Below are positions 16,609-25,326 of a stretch of DNA of 64,000 nt, piece after piece. The stretch comes from Paracoccus aerodenitrificans. Its GTDB lineage: Bacteria; Pseudomonadota; Alphaproteobacteria; Rhodobacterales; Rhodobacteraceae. A program made the translations under genes and the position numbers. Under the pieces are notes generated by a model. That model made no database searches. It was not told the origin of the DNA and saw only the letters and a program-made list of their open reading frames with translations. The stretch's first letter is position 1. Each line of letters opens with the position of its first letter. The stretch is from positions 1,488,001 to 1,552,000 of the forward strand of contig NZ_CP115784.1 of NCBI RefSeq assembly GCF_027913215.1. Reading direction: 5' to 3'.

Positions 16609-18198
16609 ATGAAGCTCATCGACCCGGATAATGGCACCATCTTCGTTGGGGGTGCGGGACAGAACCGTGAACAGCCCGAATATCTTCTGACAAGATATGC
16701 CAACCGCCACGGCCTGATTGCCGGGGCAACCGGAACCGGGAAAACCGTGACGCTTCAGACTTTGGCGGAAGCGCTGTCGCAGATCGGGGTTCCCGTTTTT
16801 CTGGCCGATGTGAAGGGCGATCTGGCGGGACTGGCCATGCCCGGCTCGACCGAGGCGAAGCTGCACAGCGCATTTGCCGAGCGTGCCGGAAAAATCGGGC
16901 TGGATCTCGATTATCAGCACTATCCGGTCACTTTCTGGGATGTGTTCGGCGAGACCGGCCATCCCGTGCGCACCACCCCCGCCGAAATGGGTCCACTGCT
17001 TCTGGCGCGTCTGCTGGATCTGACGGATGCTCAGGAGGGTGTGCTGAATATTGCCTTCCGCGTTGCCGATGAGCAGGGGCTGGCGCTGCTGGATCTGAAG
17101 GACCTGCAATCCATGCTGGTCTGGGTTGGGCAGAACGCCTCTGAATTGTCCCTGACCTATGGCAATGTCAGCACGGCCTCGGTCGGGGCAATCCAGAGGG
17201 CGCTTCTGACGCTGGAAACCGAGGGCGGCGACAGGCTGTTCGGAGAGCCCGCGCTCGATCTGGCAGACCTCATGCGGCAGGACGATTCGGGCAGGGGCGT
17301 GATCAATATCCTGTCGGCGAACCGGCTGATGAATGCGCCCCGGCTGTATTCGACCTTCCTGCTGTGGCTGCTTTCCGAACTATTCGAGCAACTTCCCGAG
17401 ATTGGCGATCCCGACAAGCCGGTCTGTGCCTTCTTCTTCGACGAGGCGCATCTGCTGTTTGACGATGCGCCGAAGGCTCTGATCGACAAGATCGAACAGG
17501 TGGCCCGGCTGATCCGCTCGAAAGGGGTCAGCATCTGGTTCATCAGCCAGAACCCCACCGATGTGCCCGAGGATATCCTCGGACAGCTTGGCAGCCGGGT
17601 TCAGCATGCTCTGCGGGCCTTTACCGCGAAGGACCAGAAGGCGCTGCGTCTGGCAGCAGAAAACTATCGCCCCAACCCGGCATTCGACACCGCCGATACC
17701 ATCACAGAACTCGGCACCGGAGAGGCGGTAACGTCATTTCTGGAAAACAAGGGTGTTCCGGGCATTGTCATGCGGACATTGATCCGCCCGCCCTTTTCGC
17801 AGCTTGGCCCGATCAGCGACGCGCAGCGCCAGGCAATCATGGCCTCTTCGGCAATGGCGGCGAAATACGGCACCGCTCTGGATCGCGAATCGGCACATGA
17901 AATTCTGACCGAGCGGACCCAGAAGGCCGCAGCCGAGGCGCAGGAAACCGTCGGGCCGTCCGGGCAGGATGACGATTTATGGGTGGTTGGCGGTGCGCCG
18001 GACCCGGAATTTACCCGCGCCCGGCGCTATAATCCTGATCTGACCATCCCGACGTCGGCTCCGGCGAAAAAGCGGCGCTCTTCGCGAAGCGATTCTGTGA
18101 TGGAGACCTTCAGCAAGACGGTTGTCCGCGAGATCGGCCGCTCGGGGACCCGCGCGATCATGCGCGGTGTTCTGGGCGGGCTGTTTCGCGGGCGCTGA
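16609..18198 (+). CDS. HerA-like ATPase (DUF853)
   Basis: P-loop ATPase of the HerA/FtsK-related DUF853 group, 529 aa; role undefined, possibly DNA translocation or repair. ATG at 16609 (MKLIDPDNGTIFVGGAG) follows AAAGGTGG; an in-frame start at 16555 would run into the small-RNA promoter region. Walker A is GATGTGKT (residues 39-46), Walker B CAFFFDEAHLLF, and the sensor-like segment SIWFISQNPTDVPEDILGQLGSRVQHALRAF is typical of the family. The C-terminal tail is basic (KKRRSSRSDS). Its final 41 bp overlap the convergent DUF6477 gene. Confidence 0.92.
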   Translation: MKLIDPDNGTIFVGGAGQNREQPEYLLTRYANRHGLIAGATGTGKTVTLQTLAEALSQIGVPVFLADVKGDLAGLAMPGSTEAKLHSAFAERAGKIGLDLDYQHYPVTFWDVFGETGHPVRTTPAEMGPLLLARLLDLTDAQEGVLNIAFRVADEQGLALLDLKDLQSMLVWVGQNASELSLTYGNVSTASVGAIQRALLTLETEGGDRLFGEPALDLADLMRQDDSGRGVINILSANRLMNAPRLYSTFLLWLLSELFEQLPEIGDPDKPVCAFFFDEAHLLFDDAPKALIDKIEQVARLIRSKGVSIWFISQNPTDVPEDILGQLGSRVQHALRAFTAKDQKALRLAAENYRPNPAFDTADTITELGTGEAVTSFLENKGVPGIVMRTLIRPPFSQLGPISDAQRQAIMASSAMAAKYGTALDRESAHEILTERTQKAAAEAQETVGPSGQDDDLWVVGGAPDPEFTRARRYNPDLTIPTSAPAKKRRSSRSDSVMETFSKTVVREIGRSGTRAIMRGVLGGLFRGR

Positions 18199-18529
18199 GG
18201 GTCGGGAGCTTCGACTCCGCCATCCCGCTTTCGGCTGCGTCTCCGAGTTCTGAAAGAATGGCGATCAGCAGCAGGATATGCTGGTGCAGATCGTAATCCG
18301 CCCTGCCCTCGCGGCGGGCCTGATCGACGATATGTTCACGCTCATACAGCATGCACAGCGCCCCGGCCCGTGACAGCACGGAACTGTATCCCAGTAGCTT
18401 CGGCAGATCGCGGCCTCGGCTCCAGCCGCCAAGACCTGCTTTTGCGGCGCGGATCAGTATGCGCGGGCGGCGCAGCGGGCGGGTGACGGGATCGATCCGG
18501 AAGACAGAGGGGTGAACGAGAAAGCTCAT
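18158..18529 (-). CDS. DUF6477 family protein
   Basis: Small basic protein of 123 aa of a family restricted to Rhodobacterales as far as I know; function unknown. It begins MSFLVHPSVFRIDPVTRPLRRPRILIRAAKAGL, contains the recurring segment YEREHIVDQARREGRADYDLHQHILLLIAIL, and ends in a poorly ordered tail. No signal peptide or membrane segment. The 3' end overlaps the DUF853 gene by 41 bp on the opposite strand, and the gene diverges from the DUF6456 regulator-like gene about 215 bp away; both families are commonly found side by side in this order. Confidence 0.82.
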   Translation of the reverse strand: MSFLVHPSVFRIDPVTRPLRRPRILIRAAKAGLGGWSRGRDLPKLLGYSSVLSRAGALCMLYEREHIVDQARREGRADYDLHQHILLLIAILSELGDAAESGMAESKLPTLSARETARPEHRA

Positions 18530-18599
18530 GGCGCATCCTTTCCTGTGGCGTCGCCATCAGCATCACACATCTTCAGGTTGTGTTGCGCGATCAGGCTTT

Positions 18600-18670
18600 G
18601 CAACGCCCGATCATGAAGTAATTTTTTATGAATTATTAGTAAATGTGGAGTTCTTCTTAATCATTACCTG
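18600..18670. other. AT-rich intergenic stretch
   Basis: Between the divergent DUF6477 and DUF6456 genes about 70 bp are strikingly AT-rich relative to the surroundings (for example TAATTTTTTATGAATTATTAG). It is the likely promoter region for one or both genes; I see no clear -35/-10 pair or terminator. Confidence 0.4.
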
Positions 18671-18743
18671 CCGATTTCGTCAGGGAATTAACAACCATCA
18701 GGTGAGCATCGCTGCCGCTCTGCCTGTGCCAGGATGGGATGAC

Positions 18744-19904
18744 ATGACAGTTATGAAGCCGGATTTCGCAATCGCCCAAGCCGTGCCGCAACGCGGTGAG
18801 CCTGCCCCGCAAGACCGGCCTCACGCCGGTCAGGCACCATCCGGGAGCGATCATCTCTCTGAGGATGCACGGCTTTATCTGCTGCATGTCGAAGAGGGGG
18901 AATCGATCCGCGCCATCGCCCGCGCGGAAGGGTGCCACCCTTCGACGATCCTGCGCCGTATCAGGCGGTTCGAGGCAAAGCGCGAGGATCCTCTGGTGGA
19001 TGAAGCGCTTCAGAAGCTGGGATTTGGCAAGCTGCCAGGGCGCGGCGACAGCAGGAAGGGCGATGAGACCCGCCGATATCTGCGCCGCCTTGCGGAACCG
19101 GGTGCCGAGCTGATCGTCGCGCCCGATATGAAGAACGCCATTATCAGCCGGGGGGACATCCGCACCGCTGTCATAGACCGCAAGCTTGCCGAGGAGTTCG
19201 CCCTGAATGGCTGGGTCGAGCCGGTGACCTCGGGCAAGCGGATGCTGCGCTATCGCCTGTCAGCCGATGGCCGGGCAGAGCTTCGCCGTAGGAAAAGCGG
19301 CGATGGTGGTCTGCCCCGCGCCGATGCGTTCCGCGATGCCCGGCCGGTGATTGCCCATATGGGCATGGCCGAGGCCTCTGCCGGGTTCGGTCACGGCGAA
19401 AAGCATCGGGTCATGGGAATGCGCGATCTGCCCGATCCCGAAACCGGCGAGCACCGCCGGATGCGCGTCAATCTTGGGGAAAGCCCGCTGCTTCTGCTGG
19501 CCCGCCGCCGCGATTCAAAGGGCAACGCGTTTCTGTCCCCGGAACTTGTCGCGGCAGGAGAGCGGCTTCGCGAGGATTTCGAAGCCGCGCAGATGGGGCC
19601 GAGGGTGACGCAGAACTGGGATCGCTTCATGACTGCGGGAATCGACGGCACGATGACATGCGATGGACTCGGCGGCGGCCCGGAACGGGCGCGGAACCGC
19701 GTGGCCGAGGCGCTGCGCGAGCTTGGACCGGGAATGGGCGATCTGGTGCTGCGCGTCTGCTGCTTTCTGGAAGGGATCGAGATGACCGAGCAACGCCTTG
19801 GCTGGTCCGCACGCTCGGGCAAGGTGGTGCTGAAACTTGCGCTTGAGAGACTCGCCCGGCATTATGAAAAACGTTACGGTGCGGGTGGCCCCTTGATCGG
19901 CTGA
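18744..19904 (+). CDS. DUF6456 helix-turn-helix protein
   Basis: Probable DNA-binding protein, 386 aa from the ATG at 18744 (MTVMKPDFAIAQAV), preceded by GGATGGG; the frame is open upstream to 18528 but that part lies in AT-rich, non-coding-looking DNA. An HTH is visible at EGESIRAIARAEGCHPSTILRRIRRFEAKREDPLVDEAL. The C-terminal half is the DUF6456 domain (VRPFRD-like ADAFRDARPVIAHMGMAEASAGF, then GPRVTQNWDRFMTAGI and DLVLRVCCFLEGIEMTEQRLGWSARSGKVVLKLALERL). The pattern suggests a phage/replication-regulator ancestry, but the target genes are unknown. Confidence 0.85.
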   Translation: MTVMKPDFAIAQAVPQRGEPAPQDRPHAGQAPSGSDHLSEDARLYLLHVEEGESIRAIARAEGCHPSTILRRIRRFEAKREDPLVDEALQKLGFGKLPGRGDSRKGDETRRYLRRLAEPGAELIVAPDMKNAIISRGDIRTAVIDRKLAEEFALNGWVEPVTSGKRMLRYRLSADGRAELRRRKSGDGGLPRADAFRDARPVIAHMGMAEASAGFGHGEKHRVMGMRDLPDPETGEHRRMRVNLGESPLLLLARRRDSKGNAFLSPELVAAGERLREDFEAAQMGPRVTQNWDRFMTAGIDGTMTCDGLGGGPERARNRVAEALRELGPGMGDLVLRVCCFLEGIEMTEQRLGWSARSGKVVLKLALERLARHYEKRYGAGGPLIG

Positions 19905-20027
19905 CGGGACCCGCTCCGGCAAAGGTGGATAAGGAATGTGTCTGCCGCATGGCGGCTCATCCCTGCACGGCGTTGATCACGCAGCGGAAAGGGATTAGGT
20001 CTGGTGGTAACCCGTCAAGAGGCCGCC

Positions 20028-20996
20028 ATGACAGAACAGCCCCCTGCCCTTCGTGCGCTCAGCGCCCGTACCCGCCACCCGGAAAAGGCGCATCGCCCCG
20101 ATCAGGCGCAGCCGAAGAAACCGGACTGGATCCGGGTGAAGGCTCCGACTTCTCAGGGCTATAAGGAAACCCGTGACATTCTGCGGGAGAACCGGCTTTC
20201 CACAGTGTGCGAGGAAGCCGGTTGCCCGAATGTCGGAGAATGCTGGTCTCAGGGTCACGCCACGATGATGATCATGGGCGAGATCTGCACGCGCGGCTGT
20301 TCCTTCTGCAACGTGATCACCGGCAAACCCGATTCGCTTGATCCGTTCGAGCCGGGCCGGGTTGCGCATGCCGTGCAGAAGCTTGGACTGAACCATGTGG
20401 TCATCACCTCGGTCGATCGCGACGATCTTGCCGATGGCGGTGCCGAGCATTTCGCGCAGGTCATTCGCGCCATCCGGCACCGCTCTCCGGGCTCGACCAT
20501 CGAGGTTCTGACCCCGGATTTTCTGAAATGCGGGCCGGAAGCGCTTGAAATCGTTGTCGAGGCGCGGCCCGACGTATTCAATCATAATCTGGAAACGGTG
20601 CCGGGTCTTTATCCGACGGTCCGGCCGGGTGCGCGGTATTTCCACTCTCTGCGGCTTTTGCAGCGGGTGAAGGAACTCGATCCGGCGATGTTCACCAAAT
20701 CGGGGATCATGGTCGGGTTGGGCGAGGATCGTCAGGGCGTTCTGCAGGTGATGGACGATATGCGGGCCGCCGATGTCGATTTCATGACCATCGGGCAATA
20801 TCTGCAACCGACGCCGAAACATCACCGCGTGGACCGTTTCGTGACGCCGGATGAGTTCCGCGGTTATGAGAAATCGGCCTATGGAAAAGGTTTCCTGATG
20901 GTCTCGGCGACGCCGCTGACCCGCTCCAGCTATCACGCGGGCGATGACTTCGCCCGGCTGCGCGATGCGCGGCTGGCGAAGCTGGGACGGGCCTGA
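20028..20996 (+). CDS. lipA: Lipoyl synthase
   Basis: Radical SAM enzyme that inserts two sulfurs into the octanoyl chain on lipoyl-domain proteins (PDH, OGDH, GcvH). 322 aa from ATG at 20028 ([11 protein letters not shown]) after AAGAGG. The auxiliary cluster motif [12 protein letters not shown] (C61, C66, C72) and the radical SAM motif CTRGCSFC (C87, C91, C94) are both intact, followed by the conserved NVITGKP and the C-terminal RSSYHAG serine ligand. No lipB is adjacent. The gene is followed by tRNA-Leu. Confidence 0.98.
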   Translation: MTEQPPALRALSARTRHPEKAHRPDQAQPKKPDWIRVKAPTSQGYKETRDILRENRLSTVCEEAGCPNVGECWSQGHATMMIMGEICTRGCSFCNVITGKPDSLDPFEPGRVAHAVQKLGLNHVVITSVDRDDLADGGAEHFAQVIRAIRHRSPGSTIEVLTPDFLKCGPEALEIVVEARPDVFNHNLETVPGLYPTVRPGARYFHSLRLLQRVKELDPAMFTKSGIMVGLGEDRQGVLQVMDDMRAADVDFMTIGQYLQPTPKHHRVDRFVTPDEFRGYEKSAYGKGFLMVSATPLTRSSYHAGDDFARLRDARLAKLGRA

Positions 20997-21101
20997 GCGA
21001 CCGGTGGAATACCGGATCGCAAACAGCACTTGCCGCGACAGGCGATCCCCGCTATCCCGTCGCTGCCCATCTGCAAGGATCGGCCCCTCAGAGAGCGCCA
21101 C

Positions 21102-21185
21102 GGGGGTATGGCGGAATGGTAGACGCAGAGCATTCAAAATGCTCCGCCGCAAGGCGTGGGGGTTCGAGTCCCTCTACCCCTACCA
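21102..21185 (+). tRNA. tRNA-Leu (anticodon CAA)
   Basis: Class II tRNA. The acceptor GGGGGTA pairs with TACCCCT (first pair G-U), the D-arm region is AATGGTAGACGC, the anticodon arm is GAGCA-TTCAAAA-TGCTC giving CAA, the long variable arm is CGCCGCAAGGCG, and the T arm is GGGGG-TTCGAGT-CCCTC. Discriminator A and an encoded CCA follow. Reads UUG codons. Confidence 0.95.
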
Positions 21186-21225
21186 ACGCTCTCTGAATTC
21201 TTTGGCCAGTTTTGCGGGGATTGGG

Positions 21226-22353
21226 TCAATGGCCCATTGATACAGTCGCAGGATCCGATCCGCTGAAATCCAGATCCACCGCCCTGCCCGTCATGGCCGA
21301 TTGCTGCGCGGCCAGTCCCATCTGCACGGCCCGCATCCCGTCCTGAATGGTGACTTCCGGCTGCGTGGCTCCGCGCACCACGGCCTGAAAACGCTGATGC
21401 TGATAGAAGGTCGCGCCGTTATGGTCGCCAGCCTCCAGCAAGGCCTCGTCAACCGGCACATCCAGCAGCACCGGGTTTTTCGGATGGCGCGGGCTTTCGA
21501 TCAGTTGCGCGACGGGGGGTGCGCCCAGATCGGCAGGCCAGAAACGGCCCGGACCGGGGACCAGAACCTCGATCTTGCCGCGCGGTCCGACGGCGGAAAT
21601 TTCCTCCTGATAGCGGCTGCCCTCGGCGAACATGCATAATTCCAGCATGGCACGGCAGCCATTCGCGAACTCGACGATGACATAGGCATTATCCCAGATA
21701 TCCGGCGTCTCATCGCCATATCTTTCATCCAGGTGATTTACCGCCTGCCCCGCGCTTGCCATGATGCGGACCGGCTCAGAGTCGACAGCCAGCCTCATGA
21801 GATCGAAGAAATGGCAGCATTTCTCGACCAGTGTCCCGCCCGAACTGCGATTGAAGCGATTCCATGCGCCGACCTTGTCCAGAAACGGAAAGCGATGCTC
21901 ACGGATGGTCAGCATTTTCAGCCCGCCCGTCGCATCGCCAAGCCGTTGCAGGAAGGCGGCGATAGGGGGCATATAGCGATACTCCATCGCCACCCAGACC
22001 GGCGCGGCGAATTCCGATTGGAACCGCTGAAGCCGCGCCAGATCGTCAGGCTGCGTGAAAAGCGGCTTTTCAACCAGCACCGGAACGGCCCGCGCCGCGC
22101 CGATTTCCTCAAGTTGCCCGAGATGCAGCGGATTGGGCGAGGCGATGACGATGCAATCCGACATGGCAACAAGCTGAGAGACGGATTCGACCGCAGTCGC
22201 ATTTGGGGCAAGCGCAAGAGCCGCGTCACGCATCGCCCTGTCCGGTTCCAGAATCGCCGCGACATTACTGTCGGGCAGCAATGCGATATTGCGCAGATGT
22301 TCCTGCCCCATCATGCCGCAGCCGATTATTCCGTAATCTATCCGTTCCGCCAT
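21226..22353 (-). CDS. Gfo/Idh/MocA family oxidoreductase
   Basis: NAD(P)-dependent dehydrogenase of the glucose-fructose oxidoreductase/inositol dehydrogenase superfamily, 375 aa. ATG at 22353 (MAERIDYGIIGCGMMGQEH) follows AGGGA and lies 7 bp after the GntR stop; the alternative start at 22380 would overlap it. N-terminal Rossmann GxGxxG (IIGCGMMG), the EKP motif in VLVEKPLF, and the C-terminal alpha/beta domain with SSGGTLVEKCCHFFDLMRL are present. Same strand and tight spacing with the GntR gene suggest an operon. Substrate, probably a sugar, polyol or related acid, unknown. Confidence 0.92.
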   Translation of the reverse strand: MAERIDYGIIGCGMMGQEHLRNIALLPDSNVAAILEPDRAMRDAALALAPNATAVESVSQLVAMSDCIVIASPNPLHLGQLEEIGAARAVPVLVEKPLFTQPDDLARLQRFQSEFAAPVWVAMEYRYMPPIAAFLQRLGDATGGLKMLTIREHRFPFLDKVGAWNRFNRSSGGTLVEKCCHFFDLMRLAVDSEPVRIMASAGQAVNHLDERYGDETPDIWDNAYVIVEFANGCRAMLELCMFAEGSRYQEEISAVGPRGKIEVLVPGPGRFWPADLGAPPVAQLIESPRHPKNPVLLDVPVDEALLEAGDHNGATFYQHQRFQAVVRGATQPEVTIQDGMRAVQMGLAAQQSAMTGRAVDLDFSGSDPATVSMGH

Positions 22354-22360
22354 CGCGTCC

Positions 22361-23062
22361 CTATCTGATCCGCGCGACATATCGCGCTTTTGCCGTATCG
22401 AACCAGTTCCGTGAAAATTCTGCGCTGCGATTTTCCTGATCGAAGCTCAGCCGTTCGTAATATCCCGCAGGCTCATGCCGGGCGATCCCCAGATCCGGGG
22501 GGCTCCAGTCAGGCAGGCGGGCCACCGATATCCTGTCCTCGACCTGCGTGATCCACAGATTGAGCCGTTCGCGATAATAGAGATACAGCGACTCGGACAG
22601 ATCGCGCGGGGCCATGCTGCGCGTATAGGATGCGTCGAGCCATATTTCCTCGACGACGCAGGGGATATCGTTCAGGAAACGCAGCCTGCGGATGCGATAT
22701 GCGTCATCCGAGCGCCCGAATTCCGGCAGATCCTCCGGTTTCGCAAGCCGGTCTACCGACAGAAGCCGTGCCGTGGGCAGCCCGCCCCCGGCCAGAAGCT
22801 CGATCCGGAAAAACGCATAGATATTCTGCGCATCCGGACGGGCGCGGATGTAATTTCCCGAGCCCTGCCGCCGTTCCAGCAGGCCCTGCCGCTCAAGCTC
22901 GCCCAGTGCCTTGCGCAATGTGCCGACCGATGTGCCCATATTGGCCGCCATCTGACGTTCCGGCGGCAGACGCGCACCATCCAGCAAATGCCCCGCCGCG
23001 ATGTCGCGGGCGAGCATTTCCGAAAGCCGTCGGTAAATCGGCAGAGGGGTATGGGTTTCCAT
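22361..23062 (-). CDS. GntR/HutC family transcriptional regulator
   Basis: Ligand-responsive repressor, 233 aa from ATG at 23062 (METHTPLPIYRRLSEMLARDI); a TTG at 23077 in the same frame is an alternative. The winged-helix GntR domain spans residues 1-70 (PPERQMAANMGTSVGTLRKALGELERQGLLERRQGSGNYI), and a UTRA ligand domain follows (RRLRFLNDIPCVVEEIWLDAS to YYERLSFDQ). It lies between Gfo/Idh/MocA (co-directional) and the flavin monooxygenase (divergent), so it probably controls both. A partial palindrome at 23077-23093 is a candidate operator. Confidence 0.92.
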   Translation of the reverse strand: METHTPLPIYRRLSEMLARDIAAGHLLDGARLPPERQMAANMGTSVGTLRKALGELERQGLLERRQGSGNYIRARPDAQNIYAFFRIELLAGGGLPTARLLSVDRLAKPEDLPEFGRSDDAYRIRRLRFLNDIPCVVEEIWLDASYTRSMAPRDLSESLYLYYRERLNLWITQVEDRISVARLPDWSPPDLGIARHEPAGYYERLSFDQENRSAEFSRNWFDTAKARYVARIR

Positions 23063-23076
23063 TTCTTCGCGCGTCA

Positions 23077-23093
23077 ATTGATACAGTATTGAT
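23077..23093. promoter_or_regulatory. Candidate GntR operator
   Basis: ATTGATAC-A-GTATTGAT: an imperfect odd-centred palindrome (6 of 8 positions per arm), also readable as a direct repeat of ATTGAT at 11-bp spacing. It is located between the divergent GntR and monooxygenase genes and next to a TATATAAAA box, as expected of an autorepressor site. Inferred only. Confidence 0.45.
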
Positions 23094-23142
23094 CTATATA
23101 AAACCCGCTGCTAAGCAAGTGATAATTGCGGGAGGGAAATTC

Positions 23143-24300
23143 ATGACGGTCGTTCCCATCACATCCCATGATCTTGACGGATCAGAGATTTCCTGGTTCT
23201 CGGCGCTCTGCTCGGACGATTACCGCTATCTTGGCGTGCCCGACGGGGCGCTGCGTTCAAGCTGGGAACATTGCGCGGATATCGTGAAAACAGCCGAGGC
23301 AGAGGGGTTCCGCAATATCCTCTGCCCGTCCTCCTATCAGGTCGGACAGGATACGCTCAGCTTCGTGGCGGGCTGTGCGCCGCTTACCGACCGCATCAAT
23401 TTTCTAGCTGCCGTGCGTTGCGGAGAGATGCAGCCGATCATGCTGGCCCGGACCATCGCCACGCTGGATCATATGCTGAAGGGTCGGCTGACGGTGAATA
23501 TCATCAGCAGCGATTTCCCCGGAGAGACGGCGGCAAGCGACTACCGCTATCAGCGTTCGCGCGAGGTGGTCGAGATCCTCAAGCAGGCCTGGACGCAGGA
23601 CGAGATCAATATCGACGGTGAGGTCTATCGCTTCAGCAATGTGACCACCGGGCCTGCGAAACCCTATCAGCAAAATGGCGGGCCGCTTCTGTATTTCGGC
23701 GGCTATTCCCCGCCTGCTCTCGAATTATGCGGAGAGCATTGCGACGTTTATCTGATGTGGCCCGAAACCAAGGACGAACTGGCCGGACGGATGCGGGCGG
23801 TGAACGAGATCGCGCAGCGTCATGCCAGAACGCTGGATTACGGGCTGCGCGTCCATGTGATCGTGCGTGACACCGAGGCCGAGGCGCGGGAATATGCGCG
23901 TGAGCTGGTCTCGAAGCTGGATGACGAACAGGGCCGCGCGATCCGGGAACGGGCTTTGGATTCCGGGTCTCTGGGCGTGGCGCATCAGGCGAAAAACCGT
24001 GAAAATGCGGATATGGAGGGCTTCGTCGAGCCGCATCTCTGGACCGGGATCGGCCGCGCCAGATCGGGATGCGGCGCGGCGCTTGTCGGTTCAGCCGATC
24101 AGGTGCTGTCTGAGATCGAGGCCTATCGCAAGATGGGCATCCGTGCCTTCATCTTCTCGGGCTATCCCCATATCGAGGAATGCCGGCATTTCGGACGACT
24201 GGTCCTGCCGCATCTGAAGACATGCTCGCTGCCTCATGCCTATGGCCGTGTGCCGAACCGCACGCCCGAGACCCCCTTGGGCACCGGTGAGCGGCGCTGA
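23143..24300 (+). CDS. LLM-class flavin-dependent monooxygenase
   Basis: Bacterial luciferase-like, FMNH2-dependent oxygenase of the alkanesulfonate monooxygenase type, 385 aa from the ATG at 23143 (MTVVPITSHDLDGSEISWF) after GGAGGG; the longer frame upstream is antisense to the GntR gene. Family blocks are FRNILCPSSYQVGQDTLSFVAG, ARTIATLDHMLKGRLTVNIISSDFPGE and RSREVVEILKQAW, with SQRPHPYGR-like termini (CSLPHAYGRVP). It oxidises a small organic substrate, possibly C-S or C-N cleavage. Neighbours (GntR, Gfo/Idh/MocA, hydroxyacid dehydrogenase) suggest a short catabolic route; no SsuE-type reductase is adjacent. Confidence 0.9.
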   Translation: MTVVPITSHDLDGSEISWFSALCSDDYRYLGVPDGALRSSWEHCADIVKTAEAEGFRNILCPSSYQVGQDTLSFVAGCAPLTDRINFLAAVRCGEMQPIMLARTIATLDHMLKGRLTVNIISSDFPGETAASDYRYQRSREVVEILKQAWTQDEINIDGEVYRFSNVTTGPAKPYQQNGGPLLYFGGYSPPALELCGEHCDVYLMWPETKDELAGRMRAVNEIAQRHARTLDYGLRVHVIVRDTEAEAREYARELVSKLDDEQGRAIRERALDSGSLGVAHQAKNRENADMEGFVEPHLWTGIGRARSGCGAALVGSADQVLSEIEAYRKMGIRAFIFSGYPHIEECRHFGRLVLPHLKTCSLPHAYGRVPNRTPETPLGTGERR

Positions 24301-24324
24301 CAAGATGCCCGCAGATATAACGCC

Positions 24325-25191
24325 CTAACGGCGCAGCCGGGCGATCAGGGACGAGGTGTCCCATCTTCCTCCGCCCATCTGCTGCACCTCTTTGTAGAAC
24401 TGATCGACCAGAGCCGTCACGGGCAGGCTGACCCCGATATCATCGGCGGTATCCAGACAGATCCCCAGATCCTTGCGCATCCAGTCCACGGCGAATCCGT
24501 GATCGAACTCATCGGCCTTCATCGTCTTGTAGCGGTTCTGCATCTGCCAGCTTCCTGCCGCGCCCTGACTGATCACCTCGACGACTTTATCGATATCCAG
24601 ATCCGAGGCCTCGGCGAAGCGCAGCGATTCCGACAGGGCCTGAACAAGCCCGGCAATGGCGATCTGGTTGCACATTTTCGTGGTCTGCCCCGCGCCGACC
24701 GGCCCCATCAGGCGGCAGATCTTGGCATAGGCGGTGATGATTTTCTCGGCGCGGTCGAAATCCTGCTGGCTGCCCCCGCACATCACCGAAAGCTGACCGT
24801 TCTGAGCACCCGCCTGCCCGCCAGAGACCGGCGCATCGACATAGCCGATTCCGGATTTCGCCGCCGCATCCGCCAGTTCCCGCGTGACCCGCGCCGAAAC
24901 GGTGGTGTGATCGACGAAAACGGCGCCTTCATCCATCCCGGCAAAGGCGCCGTCCTCGCCCAGACAGATGCTGCGCAGATCGTCGTCATTGCCGACACAG
25001 GCCATGACAAGCTGCGCCCCAATGGCTGCCTCTCGCGGGGTGGGTGCTGAATTGCCGTCATATTCCGAGGCCCAGTCCCCGGCCTTCTTCGCCGTGCGGT
25101 TATAGACCGTCACCTCATGCCCGGCCTTCGCCAGATGGCCCGCCATCGGATAGCCCATGACGCCCAGTCCCAGAAATGCAAGCTTCGCCAT
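24325..25191 (-). CDS. NAD(P)-dependent 3-hydroxyisobutyrate dehydrogenase-like protein
   Basis: Beta-hydroxyacid dehydrogenase, 288 aa. The N-terminal Rossmann signature is FLGLGVMGYPMAGHLAKAGH, followed by VFVDHTTVSARVTRELADAA, the substrate-binding DAPVSGGQAGAQNG, and the catalytic lysine in GQTTKMCNQIAIAG. It converts a 3-hydroxyacid to a semialdehyde (HIBADH, GarR/GlxR or GHB dehydrogenase types); which cannot be decided. Convergent with the flavin monooxygenase, 25 bp apart. No recognisable leader or terminator. Confidence 0.92.
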   Translation of the reverse strand: MAKLAFLGLGVMGYPMAGHLAKAGHEVTVYNRTAKKAGDWASEYDGNSAPTPREAAIGAQLVMACVGNDDDLRSICLGEDGAFAGMDEGAVFVDHTTVSARVTRELADAAAKSGIGYVDAPVSGGQAGAQNGQLSVMCGGSQQDFDRAEKIITAYAKICRLMGPVGAGQTTKMCNQIAIAGLVQALSESLRFAEASDLDIDKVVEVISQGAAGSWQMQNRYKTMKADEFDHGFAVDWMRKDLGICLDTADDIGVSLPVTALVDQFYKEVQQMGGGRWDTSSLIARLRR

Positions 25192-25326
25192 CTGCTCTTC
25201 CCTTTTCGTCAGCTCATATTCGCGCGTTGAAAGCCAAATGCGCTTGGCCTACTACCGCTCCACAAGACACCACCCCCCGCCCCCCGGTCAAGCCGAGGGG
25301 GTGAGCTGCGAAAGGCCCTCCGCACG

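Noticed and set aside
18528..18743. N-terminal extension of the DUF6456 protein
   Set aside because: Lies in AT-rich intergenic DNA without a ribosome site; domain content begins after 18744.
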